A DNA stretch of 64,000 bases, taken from positions 1 through 64,000 of the forward strand of contig CAPKVJ010000002.1 in NCBI GenBank assembly GCA_948648655.1, read 5' to 3'. The position numbers and the translations under genes are program-made. Positions 55,945-64,000 of this stretch are shown here, in pieces. Source of the stretch: an uncultured Candidatus Saccharibacteria bacterium. GTDB lineage: Bacteria; Patescibacteriota; Saccharimonadia; Saccharimonadales; Saccharimonadaceae. The notes under the pieces were generated by a model, which saw only the letters and a list, made by a program, of their open reading frames with translations, was not told the origin of the DNA and ran no database searches. How positions within the stretch are numbered: position 1 is the stretch's first letter; each line of letters opens with the position of its first letter.

Positions 55945-57519
55945 ATGAATCCGCAAGATCAATCATACACGTCAGGGAATCATGGCAAGATGATTGATTT
56001 TGTGCCACAAAAATTGCAGACACCTCAAAGCTCTCAAACTTCACAGAATTCAGGATCGACGACCGATCCTACCCCGCAGCCAGTCATCACTTCTGCCCAA
56101 GTCGCTATCAACGCAATGTATGCCGAGCGTGCACAACAAGCGCAACCAGAGGTTGCAATGTCTGCCCGTGAGGCAGTAAATGCCGCCGCAGGGCAAAACG
56201 CGATAGACCGCGAGAAGTCTGCGGCTAATCTCCATCACGGCTCTATTCAGAAGAATATGGAATCTACTCGTACATCAGCATCAGCTTTATTACGGGTGGC
56301 AAAGAGTAAGCCAGTATCGTCCAAAGATACACAGCCGGTCAATTCATTCGATCCGCTTGCCAAGCCAAAACCTATCGCTACGAAACCAAAACGCACCACA
56401 TTAGCCAATCAAGCCGGGCCATCTGTCGTGCGGACATCATTGAAGCTGGGTGCTGCAGCGAAGCCAAAACAGACTCCAGTTATTTTGCCCCCCAATGCAC
56501 GCATGGCACAAAATGCTCGTCCCGTTGGTATGACTCTGCAGCCCAAAAATAAGTTGACGCGCTTATTGAGTCGTAAACTTGTTAATGCTGAAGTATTACC
56601 CAAGAAATCATTGCCGGGCGCTTCGCCTCGCCCGCTCACATCTGGACAGCAGACTACGGCTGTCGAAGTCGATATTGTCGGTACGATAGCTGAAGCACAG
56701 CCCACTGTAGCGCGTCCACGATCAGCTGTCATCCGCGACCCACAAATGGTTCAGGCGAAGCGCCCGGCAGCTACTCGGACTTCCTCGACTGCGCGTGCCG
56801 CGCGGAGCGCCCGCGTCGCTGACGTTGTCGGGCAGCAAATGGGTCAGCCGGCCAAATTCCGTAGCGCTCCGCGCGGGTTTGCGGCTGCGGCTCCCGCTCC
56901 TGTCGCCGCCGATACGTCATACGTCATGGCCGAGCCCCCCAAAATTACCGCCAAGCCCTCCGAGCGTGTCGTCCGCAAAGAAGATCTCGGCGTCGTCAAG
57001 AGTTACCACCAGCCGCGGGAGCCGCAGCCTCTTGGCGACCATACGCCTATCGGACGTGTCACCGAGCAAAAGGTTGCCTCTGGCCATGGTGGTGCCGCCC
57101 CAGATACTCGGATCAAGGCCGACAATACTTCTAATTACAGCTTCAGTAAGCAGCTCGAGCCTGACGCAAATCGCTATGCATTAGGTGGTCAGTCGCCATT
57201 CCTCAAATCTGTCAATGTCGAGAAACGCCCCTTGTCTGGTGAAGGCGCTCATCTTAATACGAGTAAAAAATTATCCAACGGCGCTGCTGGTGAAGCCACA
57301 CAAAGCTCCGCCAAAGTCTCGCGCAAGAATGTTTATCCCAAGAAATCTACGCCCGAGAAGTCCAATACGAAGTCTGCGAGACGTGATGCTCCTAGCCGAC
57401 CGACCGTCATTGTCCCATCCAGTCACCGCTCAAAGGCTCCACTATTCTTCTTGATTATTATCACAGTCATCCTCGGCGCCGCCGTCGGCGCTGCTGCGTA
57501 TTTGTGCTTCTTCCAGTAG
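55945..57519 (+). CDS. Disordered, Lys/Pro/Ala-rich protein with C-terminal membrane anchor
   Basis: A 524-residue protein starting immediately after the tpiA stop. The first 490 residues are low-complexity, rich in Lys, Pro, Ala, Ser and Gln (KPKPIATKPKRTTLANQAG, TRTSSTARAARSARVADV). No globular domain is seen. The end is a hydrophobic helix (APLFFLIIITVILGAAVGAAAYLCFF) and then stop, i.e. a tail anchor with the disordered part in the cytoplasm or, if reversed, outside. High Arg/Lys content suggests binding to nucleic acid or envelope polymers. No family is recognised. Confidence 0.6.
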   Translation: MNPQDQSYTSGNHGKMIDFVPQKLQTPQSSQTSQNSGSTTDPTPQPVITSAQVAINAMYAERAQQAQPEVAMSAREAVNAAAGQNAIDREKSAANLHHGSIQKNMESTRTSASALLRVAKSKPVSSKDTQPVNSFDPLAKPKPIATKPKRTTLANQAGPSVVRTSLKLGAAAKPKQTPVILPPNARMAQNARPVGMTLQPKNKLTRLLSRKLVNAEVLPKKSLPGASPRPLTSGQQTTAVEVDIVGTIAEAQPTVARPRSAVIRDPQMVQAKRPAATRTSSTARAARSARVADVVGQQMGQPAKFRSAPRGFAAAAPAPVAADTSYVMAEPPKITAKPSERVVRKEDLGVVKSYHQPREPQPLGDHTPIGRVTEQKVASGHGGAAPDTRIKADNTSNYSFSKQLEPDANRYALGGQSPFLKSVNVEKRPLSGEGAHLNTSKKLSNGAAGEATQSSAKVSRKNVYPKKSTPEKSNTKSARRDAPSRPTVIVPSSHRSKAPLFFLIIITVILGAAVGAAAYLCFFQ

Positions 57520-57543
57520 GGAAGTAGCGCTACTATATAAAAG

Positions 57544-57549
57544 GTATAA
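57544..57549 (+). promoter_or_regulatory. Orphan TATAAT box upstream of a hairpin
   Basis: TATAAT after AAAAGG lies between convergent genes with no plus-strand gene downstream before 63.8 kb; the likely product is a short RNA covering the hairpins at 57570-57630. Confidence 0.35.
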
Positions 57550-57596
57550 TAGCAATCAGTAGCTATGCAGATCCTGCAATTGTAATACATTTAACA

Positions 57597-57628
57597 TACG
57601 CCGTATATACATTGTACATACGGCGTAT
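57597..57628. terminator. Perfect 11-bp inverted repeat between convergent genes
   Basis: ATACGCCGTAT, ten bases, ATACGGCGTAT. It separates the tail-anchored protein (+) from the pilus operon (-). No T-run on either side, so a terminator role is probable but not certain. Confidence 0.5.
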
Positions 57629-57654
57629 TACGCTCTCCTAGGTTCAAACCTGCG

Positions 57655-58863
57655 CTAGAGATTGTTATTTTTGCAACTACTCCCAGTAGGCCAACAGTTT
57701 TTGGTTACCCAGAAATTCTTATCCAGGATATGGTCTTGCCCATCATCCCCGCCCGACAAATCCAATTCAAATTGAGGGAATGGAAAATCGGTTGCCACTG
57801 GGCTAATCCTAGCTTCCACCCGACGATACAGATCCGCCGCTCTTCCTGTAGAATCGACATTAATTTGTAAACCTTCAAACAGAATATCTTTACCTGATTC
57901 ATCTTTCATGACAACACGGCACGCAGTCTCTACTCTGCCATATGGCATACTTACAACCAGATAAGCATTACCTTTACCGTTAATCGAGTTACTATCGACA
58001 ATACTCTTCACGTCTAGTGTGGCGATACAAGAATAATCGCGATTTTTACCAGGATCTTCACATTTAATCTTGAATGCCTGATTTTGCGTGTTGGCAGTTG
58101 CTGCGTTTCTCAAATAATCATTCGATACCCAAGTCCCGGTACCTTCTTTAACCTCGGTATTACTCTCACTTGGCAATAGTGCAACGGTCGTGAAATCTAT
58201 ACTATCCCTTCCTCCAATCTCACTTAACGTTACAGTGTCCCCTACGCTAATCAACCCCAAAGTTATCATCGGGGGAGTGGTTTCTTTTCCTGCCACATAA
58301 AACAAGCTATCATCATGTATATTCTTCACTTTCGTACCGTTTTGTTCTGTGTACCATGAAAATTCCACTTCGGCTAAGCCACTTACATTATCGTTGACTC
58401 GCAATGGTACGACCTGCACGCGACTAGATTCATCCAGTGTTAGCTTGTAGTTGCCTACTTTATCATTTAGCAATACGCAAGTATAAGCTTGGTTGACAGA
58501 ATTGCCCTCTCCGTCACGTGTTTCTTGGATAGATACTTCTTTGTCCTCATCATTATTATAGAGTTTTTTGTTGAGTACGTAACAATCATCTCCACTGAAA
58601 AGCTCTTCCCTAGTGCCAGGATTATCGCCAGTTTTAAGATTTTGATAAGTATAGTACCGATTAGCAAGGATTTTTGCATCCTCAATACCAGCCAATGCCG
58701 CATCATAGGCTGACTGTGATAAGTCGCTATCATTTGTCTGTGACAATTCTGACACCGTGATCCGGATAAAACTTAACGTAATCACACCAAACAAAATCGT
58801 CGCGAAAATCACTATATAGAGCGAAGCTACACCTTTCTTACTCTGCTTCAAAAGTTCTTTCAT
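57655..58863 (-). CDS. PilX-like pilus assembly protein (last gene of the prepilin operon)
   Basis: A 402-residue protein with a basic N-terminus and one hydrophobic helix (GVASLYIVIFATILFGVITLSFIRITVSELSQT). The QSAYDAALAGIEDAK element after the helix is typical of PilX N-terminal proteins. No Phe-Thr-Leu-Ile-Glu cleavage site. The rest is a Cys-containing extracellular domain (CYVLNKKL...CVLL..CEDPGKNRDYSC...CWPTGSSC). It is separated by 3 bases from the next prepilin gene. Likely an accessory pilus subunit. Confidence 0.72.
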   Translation of the reverse strand: MKELLKQSKKGVASLYIVIFATILFGVITLSFIRITVSELSQTNDSDLSQSAYDAALAGIEDAKILANRYYTYQNLKTGDNPGTREELFSGDDCYVLNKKLYNNDEDKEVSIQETRDGEGNSVNQAYTCVLLNDKVGNYKLTLDESSRVQVVPLRVNDNVSGLAEVEFSWYTEQNGTKVKNIHDDSLFYVAGKETTPPMITLGLISVGDTVTLSEIGGRDSIDFTTVALLPSESNTEVKEGTGTWVSNDYLRNAATANTQNQAFKIKCEDPGKNRDYSCIATLDVKSIVDSNSINGKGNAYLVVSMPYGRVETACRVVMKDESGKDILFEGLQINVDSTGRAADLYRRVEARISPVATDFPFPQFELDLSGGDDGQDHILDKNFWVTKNCWPTGSSCKNNNL

Positions 58864-58866
58864 TTT

Positions 58867-59781
58867 CTACTCTCCTGCCGACCTTACGGCGAAATTAAAT
58901 TTGTTAATCGCACAATAATTGAACTCTGCACCTAAATTCCCTCTACTACCAGCCGTCTCCGAAGCGTCACCCAAGCTAGCTGAACTGTTATTGCAAAATT
59001 CGCCCGAACTCTGAATATTTAAATCTCCTCTTCTCGTCCCCAAGATAAACGTCCCGGAGTAGAAATTATGTCCTGTCTTATCGTCGTGATTATAGGGGAA
59101 AATAGTTAATTCGTACAACACTAGATCAACATCATTGCTAGTCAGCAGATCACTCTCGGGCTCATCTAGTAACAATTTAGCATCGCTATCAAGAGCCTTA
59201 CGTGCGTCAATAACGGTATCGGTGGGGAAATTAGTCTCATAATCAGTACTCACGGTAGCCGAGCAGACCCTTCGTGTAGGATCCTCAATACGAATTAGCC
59301 TAAACATCTTATCTCTACTATCACCATAACTGTGCTCATTTCCATCCTCATCATTATATCGTAGACTTAACCACTTGGAACTATCACCTCTCAAAGTATA
59401 CTCTGTGTTCCACGCGTAAGAATACAGACCCGTACAGAATACGCCATACAACTGATTCTTGCTAATTGGGTCACGATACTCGTTGAACGTGAAACCCATA
59501 AACCCTGCAGTACTTTCGCAGTCGCCAGAGTTGCCAGTGAATTCCGAACATCTGCTCTTCACGCTTAAAGACGGAGCATTAGTTACAGCATTTGTAAAAT
59601 TATCAATCAAATCGCGCCCAGTATTATTTACCGCTTTTAGTGTTGTACCTTTTTGATAAATCGCCAGAATATTTGTCGTAATTACTGCAATCGCAATCAA
59701 TAGCATCCCAATGAATGCCATTGTCAACGTCAATTCGACGATGGTAAATCCAGACTTATTATCTCTCGCTATATTTTTCAT
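58867..59781 (-). CDS. PilW-like prepilin
   Basis: A 304-residue protein. The processing site SG-FTIVELTLTMAFIGML with Glu at +5 begins at residue 11, followed by a hydrophobic helix and a globular part with several Cys (SRCSEFTGNSGDCES, CSATVSTDYE, CNNSSASL, FNYCAINKF). The large size fits minor pilins of the PilW/GspJ type. It lies one base after the next gene upstream and 3 bases before the PilX-like gene, i.e. in a tight operon. Confidence 0.8.
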   Translation of the reverse strand: MKNIARDNKSGFTIVELTLTMAFIGMLLIAIAVITTNILAIYQKGTTLKAVNNTGRDLIDNFTNAVTNAPSLSVKSRCSEFTGNSGDCESTAGFMGFTFNEYRDPISKNQLYGVFCTGLYSYAWNTEYTLRGDSSKWLSLRYNDEDGNEHSYGDSRDKMFRLIRIEDPTRRVCSATVSTDYETNFPTDTVIDARKALDSDAKLLLDEPESDLLTSNDVDLVLYELTIFPYNHDDKTGHNFYSGTFILGTRRGDLNIQSSGEFCNNSSASLGDASETAGSRGNLGAEFNYCAINKFNFAVRSAGE

Positions 59782-60525
59782 CTATCTCGCTCCCGGAACA
59801 GTTAATCTCATTACCGTATCAAGTACCGTTGGTGTACCGGCGCCTGGTCCATACCAACAGGCTTGTACGTAAAAGTCGTAGTACATTGGCTGCCCATTCT
59901 TACCATCTAACCCCTTTACGGCAAACGCCCAGATGCCTTCTACTTGTTTGATGTCCACCTCCATTCCCGAAACCGACAAAGCCCTATTATCAGCGGCTTC
60001 AAGAGTTTCAGTGCTTAATCCATAAAGTATTCTCGCTCCTAACGGGCTAGGCTGGAATAAATTGAAATTATTGTTTATATTTACATAAGAATCGGTTGGT
60101 TGTCCTGCCGAAAGTTTGCGCGTATTTAAAATGAAAGCGTTTACTTTTTGTAATGGCGTTTTACCACTACCGTCATCATTGTATAGCTTATCACATCCCA
60201 CAAACCCACTATCAGAAGGGGACATTACGAAGTCTGATAAGCGTATAATCCCTTCTGTTGCACTGTCTGTATCTTCCAAGTCAATAGCTTTAGATGTCAA
60301 AGTATCCCATAGTGCGTTCCCGCCATCGTATATGAACCTTAGCGCCTCAGCTTGCGCGTTTAATTCTTCTCGCGCGGTCGTCTCTTCAAGTGCCGTTTCC
60401 GCTGAATTAAGCCCTCGATTCATTGCGGAAATCGACAGGATAGCAACCAGCCCAAAAATTGCAATCGCAAACATTACCTCGATTATGGTATCCCCTCGCT
60501 TTGTACTTGTTATTCTCATTCGCAA
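59782..60525 (-). CDS. PilV/GspI-like prepilin
   Basis: A 247-residue protein with RGDTIIEVMFAIAIFGLVAILSISAMNRGL at the N-terminus: a prepilin-type helix with Glu at +5 of the processing position (G-DTIIE, a small deviation from FTLIE). Cys near 107 and 229 could pair. It overlaps the preceding gene by 10 bases and abuts the next one. Minor pilin or pseudopilin of the tip complex. Confidence 0.78.
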   Translation of the reverse strand: MRMRITSTKRGDTIIEVMFAIAIFGLVAILSISAMNRGLNSAETALEETTAREELNAQAEALRFIYDGGNALWDTLTSKAIDLEDTDSATEGIIRLSDFVMSPSDSGFVGCDKLYNDDGSGKTPLQKVNAFILNTRKLSAGQPTDSYVNINNNFNLFQPSPLGARILYGLSTETLEAADNRALSVSGMEVDIKQVEGIWAFAVKGLDGKNGQPMYYDFYVQACWYGPGAGTPTVLDTVMRLTVPGAR

Positions 60526-61268
60526 TGTGCCTCCCTTGATTCTTCCTCGGTTAAAATACTCACCGCCGCACTATTAGCTCCGTCTGCGGCAATTTTGACA
60601 CCACGCACGACACTTGCTTCATCAGATTTAACGCAGAAAGTTATAGGTTCATCCGTACTAAAGTTTGCTTCCTGTAGCTTTGCCTTGAAATTGCTCCCAG
60701 CTGCCACCGAGTCACAATTATCTCCGATACCAGAGTCACTACCTGTCGCAATTGCAGTGTGTACGGCACCTGTACGCGGATGTCTTGCAATTATGACTAT
60801 ACCTTTATAGCCAGCTTTGTTAGTGCCATAAGCTTGTGCTTGCCAGAGTAAGGATTTATCTGTAAGTGTATTGCAGGCCACGGTAGCATTCTGCGAAATC
60901 AAACTACTAACGAACCCGCCATCCTCCACTTCCTTTAAAGCCGCTTCATCTATAACTGCGTTTCCGGTCAAAGTCACAGTATAAAACTTGCCAAAATCAT
61001 CGCCACTACCAAATTGCAGAACCTTACCATATATTGCCTTATATAGCGAATTACCCGCTTGGTCATCTTCGGAGCGTGGGTTAAGAACTTCATTATAGAC
61101 TTGTCGTAAACTCTCCGCAAGGTTGTTCACCGCATCATTATATCTCTGTGTGCGCACTGCGCTATAAGTACCACGGATCGTGCCGATCAATAGCAATCCA
61201 GTAATTGCTAGGACTAGCATCACCTCAATAATTGTGAACCCTTTTTTTCTCTTCTTGCTATCTTTCAT
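60516..61268 (-). CDS. GspH/FimT-like prepilin
   Basis: A 250-residue protein with KKG-FTIIEVMLVLAITGLLLIGTIRGTYSAVRTQRY (processing after Gly at about 11), then a GspH-like globular domain with LAESLRQVYNEVLNPR, CNTLTDKSLLWQAQ and CDSVAAGS. It ends in the next gene with a 10-base overlap, so the three prepilins are translated from one message. Confidence 0.8.
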   Translation of the reverse strand: MKDSKKRKKGFTIIEVMLVLAITGLLLIGTIRGTYSAVRTQRYNDAVNNLAESLRQVYNEVLNPRSEDDQAGNSLYKAIYGKVLQFGSGDDFGKFYTVTLTGNAVIDEAALKEVEDGGFVSSLISQNATVACNTLTDKSLLWQAQAYGTNKAGYKGIVIIARHPRTGAVHTAIATGSDSGIGDNCDSVAAGSNFKAKLQEANFSTDEPITFCVKSDEASVVRGVKIAADGANSAAVSILTEEESREAHCE

Positions 61269-61283
61269 ACTCTATCCACCTGA

Positions 61284-63815
61284 CTAGTACCTTGGCGCTA
61301 GCTCTTTAGCATCGACCGTTCTAAACTCGAACCCGCCATCCTCATTCGGCTTGACTGACTGATTGTATGCCCAGATGTATGCATCAGGACGGAAGTTGAA
61401 AATCTCTGCCGGTGTACTTGCTTCATCGCGCTTCTCGGCGCCATGTGTGCGCTGTAGCTTAATACTGCCAGCTGACACAGGACCGTTAAACACGAGTTGG
61501 TTGCTGCAACTGTCCGAATCAGTCAGCTCTTTACATGTACGTAACTCTTTGCTAACAATTAGCCATGCATCGATCTGTCTGACATTAGCCGTAATCGTTA
61601 GATTGCCATCTACGAAGATCACCATCTGTGGTATACTGCCAGGCTTATAAACACCAGTATTCTTGATGTCACTATTTATCTCCAAATTACCTTTAACGTT
61701 GTAAATACTCCCGCGGACTGTACCGTTGTCGTCAGGCAATACATTCAAAGTTAACTTGCTAGCATCGCTATCAGTAATTTCTTCTGCAACACCATCAGCA
61801 TCCCTTAATTGAGCATTGAGGCGACTTCTATATGTACCATTAGGATTAATTCCTGATTTGCCCAGTTCAGTGACATTCTGAATTGTCATATTTGAGTTAT
61901 GATCTAGACCACCACTTTCCACTGACTGACTCCCACTCCCGCCATCTGCTAGCGCTGCACCCGAAGCCATATTAGTAATAGTACTCCTTCCACCAATCAG
62001 CAAATACTCTCCCCAAGAGCCATAAGTATTACCAATCTCTACGTCGCTCTCTTTTTTTAGAGTCCCCATGGTTGTAGTATTATAGCGTTTCGATAATGAA
62101 GTATTAACTCCTCCATCCGCGAATACGCTTCCATTCCATATCGCCATCGACGGGCGTTTGGCAATCACACTACAAGCAGAATCGAAGATGTACCAGTAGT
62201 CTTCACCGGAAACATGATTCCAATCATCATTAGAGCTAGCAGTGTTCACTTTGTTTACGGCATACCAATATTGGAACTTATAACCCGCAGTATTGCAATA
62301 CTTCGCCCCAATTGAAGAAGTGCTACCATGATACACTTCTGGTACAACCACTTCCGTAGTCACACCATAGAGAGAATCTCCACTTACATCCACTGTACTA
62401 GTGCCTGGATTATCCCAAACCTTTTCTAGGTCGTACTTATCTCCGTTATTTTTAGCAGCCTGTGCTATATCAACATTTCGAACATTTATACTCCCCAAAC
62501 CTTTTATATAATCCTTTGGTCCATCACTGCTACGGTCGAGACCGGCTACACTTGTCTTTGTATTATGACTACCAGGATCTACCAAATACCGAATAGCCCT
62601 GTACGCCTTTAATCTGCGTGTTGCTACGCCCCTTGCACTACTACTCCAACCGATACTTGCTGATTCGCCAATGAACATTGTTCCAGTCTCGGCGCTCCCA
62701 GCTACGTTACCCTTGCTATCTTTCGGCCCGCCATCAGGATCCTTAACGAAGGTAATTTTCATACAAGCCTTTGTGTCCTTCGGTTCTGTATAATCAGGAG
62801 CGCTGTTACCCTTGAATGTTAATACAGAGGCATAATCACCTACTTGACGACAAATCCACCCCGTCGTATATGACTTCATGCTATCATTTCCTACTTTTGG
62901 GTTAGAAACCGTAACAGTAGTAGTCTCTACAGTTGTACTACTACCATCACCAGTATTACCGCTCCAAACCTTCCCCCTGTAGTTCGGATTACTGAAGTGC
63001 TGCTTATTGCTTCCACTTCCGTCATCATCGGTTCCATAATAACGATATTTTTCATCGAAACCTTCACCATTAAAAGTATAAGTTTCTCCACTAGCATTCT
63101 TGGCCGGTGTAAAGGTTAAGTTATGGCTAAAATTAATTATTACCGTATCGTTCCAATCGGCGCTAATCTTCATCCAAATATAGCCATCAGTATTAGACGT
63201 TTGAGCATCATAACTAATCCCGCTAGCGCTAGCACTAATAGTAGAAGTTCCGTGTATATTCCCGACCTTCTCTTTTAAATCGTCACTATAACAAAACCAA
63301 CCGACGTTAGCATCAGTGACGCCTTCACCAACAACACCTGCTGCTTTAGCAGTAATAAAATGTTCGTATACGGTACCTATAGGCACTGGCTGTTCAGAGG
63401 CAGGAAGACTATTATTACCATATTTTGTACCGCCACCTGTACCTGACCAGTTATCATTGAAGATACTATTTTCCGCAATACCTAATTTACCTCTATAATC
63501 AGTAAAATTATCACCATGGAACCAATACCATTGTGATACATAATATCCGCCAACTGCAGCGCATTCTGGACTGATTGTACCACCCTTATAATTACCTTGC
63601 CCTCCAATGACTACGCCAGTAGTGTTGCCTTCTGGCCATGGATACCAAAACCAACCACCACCAGCTTGACTACCTATATGGGTACCACTTCCCCCTCCAC
63701 CGCTAGGCACATTGCCAATACCAGCGCCACCAACAGCAAACGTTTCATATGTTCCAAACAGCATAGTAAAAACCAAAGCAAGTGTAAAAGCTAAAAATCT
63801 TCTAAACAATTTCAT
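61284..63815 (-). CDS. Large secreted protein of the prepilin operon (candidate pilus-tip adhesin)
   Basis: An 843-residue protein with a signal peptide (FLAFTLALVFTMLFGTYETFA, cleavage near 28) and a Gly-rich spacer. A long Ser/Thr/Gly/Tyr/Asp-rich middle contains aromatic pairs and several cysteines, and a C-terminal part reads MVIFVDGNLTITANVRQID...QLVFNGPVSAGSIKLQRTHG. The C-terminal segment resembles domains of pilus-associated surface proteins in this lineage. Position directly upstream of three prepilins suggests a tip adhesin or PilY1-like role. AGGAG precedes the ATG. No enzymatic motif is seen. Confidence 0.62.
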   Translation of the reverse strand: MKLFRRFLAFTLALVFTMLFGTYETFAVGGAGIGNVPSGGGGSGTHIGSQAGGGWFWYPWPEGNTTGVVIGGQGNYKGGTISPECAAVGGYYVSQWYWFHGDNFTDYRGKLGIAENSIFNDNWSGTGGGTKYGNNSLPASEQPVPIGTVYEHFITAKAAGVVGEGVTDANVGWFCYSDDLKEKVGNIHGTSTISASASGISYDAQTSNTDGYIWMKISADWNDTVIINFSHNLTFTPAKNASGETYTFNGEGFDEKYRYYGTDDDGSGSNKQHFSNPNYRGKVWSGNTGDGSSTTVETTTVTVSNPKVGNDSMKSYTTGWICRQVGDYASVLTFKGNSAPDYTEPKDTKACMKITFVKDPDGGPKDSKGNVAGSAETGTMFIGESASIGWSSSARGVATRRLKAYRAIRYLVDPGSHNTKTSVAGLDRSSDGPKDYIKGLGSINVRNVDIAQAAKNNGDKYDLEKVWDNPGTSTVDVSGDSLYGVTTEVVVPEVYHGSTSSIGAKYCNTAGYKFQYWYAVNKVNTASSNDDWNHVSGEDYWYIFDSACSVIAKRPSMAIWNGSVFADGGVNTSLSKRYNTTTMGTLKKESDVEIGNTYGSWGEYLLIGGRSTITNMASGAALADGGSGSQSVESGGLDHNSNMTIQNVTELGKSGINPNGTYRSRLNAQLRDADGVAEEITDSDASKLTLNVLPDDNGTVRGSIYNVKGNLEINSDIKNTGVYKPGSIPQMVIFVDGNLTITANVRQIDAWLIVSKELRTCKELTDSDSCSNQLVFNGPVSAGSIKLQRTHGAEKRDEASTPAEIFNFRPDAYIWAYNQSVKPNEDGGFEFRTVDAKELAPRY

Positions 63816-63819
63816 TCCC

Positions 63820-64000
63820 TTATTCTCCTGTTAATAGTCCCAACCTATCGGCCTCGGCATACAATTCATCTAATTTGTCCCAGTGATACGCAGAATCGTC
63901 ATACTGATTCATGTATTCGTATGCTAGAGCCAATGCATTATGACAACTAATTTTTGCCCAGATATCCATACCAATACTTTCGCAAGCATCACTACCAGAA
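63820..64000 (-). CDS. Upstream gene of the prepilin operon (3' end only)
   Basis: The last 59 codons are inside the window and end TAA at 63820, 4 bases before the start of the next gene. The visible part reads SGSDACESIGMDIWAKISCH, then aromatic-rich YEYMNQYDDSAYHWDKLDELYAEADRL and a terminal LGLLTGE. The short spacing implies co-transcription with the pilus genes. Function unknown. Confidence 0.55.
   Translation of the reverse strand, partial: SGSDACESIGMDIWAKISCHNALALAYEYMNQYDDSAYHWDKLDELYAEADRLGLLTGE

Noticed and set aside
1..64000. CRISPR arrays, insertion sequences or prophage
   Set aside because: No regularly spaced repeats, no transposase or integrase and no phage structural genes were seen.

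Overview
The window reads as a gene-dense stretch of a reduced bacterial chromosome of the Candidate Phyla Radiation, most likely Candidatus Saccharibacteria (TM7). This is inferred from the gene set: acetate kinase with phosphoketolase, lone carbamate kinase, a ComEC channel, pilin-like operons and an HrcA/GrpE/DnaJ set, with no biosynthetic pathways in view. Many genes also carry a TATAAT box exactly 6-7 bases before the ATG, the layout expected for leaderless mRNAs. Protein families were assigned by reading motifs; no database search was possible.

Layout. 0-0.08 kb: the 3' end of a variable surface or pilin domain. 0.2-7.5 kb: acyltransferase, acetate kinase, methyltransferase, sigma-like regulator, DnaJ, an ATP-grasp enzyme and a RimB/RimK pair. 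7.5-12 kb: two large secreted or anchored proteins, the first behind a promoter with a C9 tract in its spacer. 12-19 kb: ComEC, a TsaE-TsaB fusion, RNase Y, membrane proteins, NUDIX, ABC-F. 19-31 kb: an AT-rich accessory and defence island with an Mrr-type nuclease, a broken gene, NUDIX fusion, tRNAs, small orphan genes, a DUF4145-like protein, a type II restriction-modification pair and a Shedu-like nuclease behind a near-perfect CIRCE operator, with dispersed inverted repeats. 31-49 kb: NUDIX, hydrolase, FtsH, tRNA-Leu, a prepilin, Pgi, carbamate kinase, a flavoprotein, a lamin-tail protein, an AMP-kinase-like gene, HrcA-GrpE and a phosphoketolase split into two overlapping genes. 49-57.5 kb: PIN-TRAM, PBP1A, TyrRS, HAD phosphatase, TpiA and a tail-anchored disordered protein. 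57.6-64 kb: a minus-strand operon of prepilins and a large secreted protein.

How it fits together. Pgi, TpiA, the split phosphoketolase, AckA and carbamate kinase give a fermentative, substrate-level ATP economy. ComEC plus pilins suggest DNA uptake. HrcA probably controls DnaJ and, unexpectedly, the Shedu-like defence gene. The most unusual signals are three scattered copies of the same 3'-terminal domain (with a conserved tail past the stop codon) that look like silent cassettes for surface variation, the C9 promoter spacer that looks phase-variable, and in-frame TGTGGAAAA-type repeat insertions in two unrelated genes.
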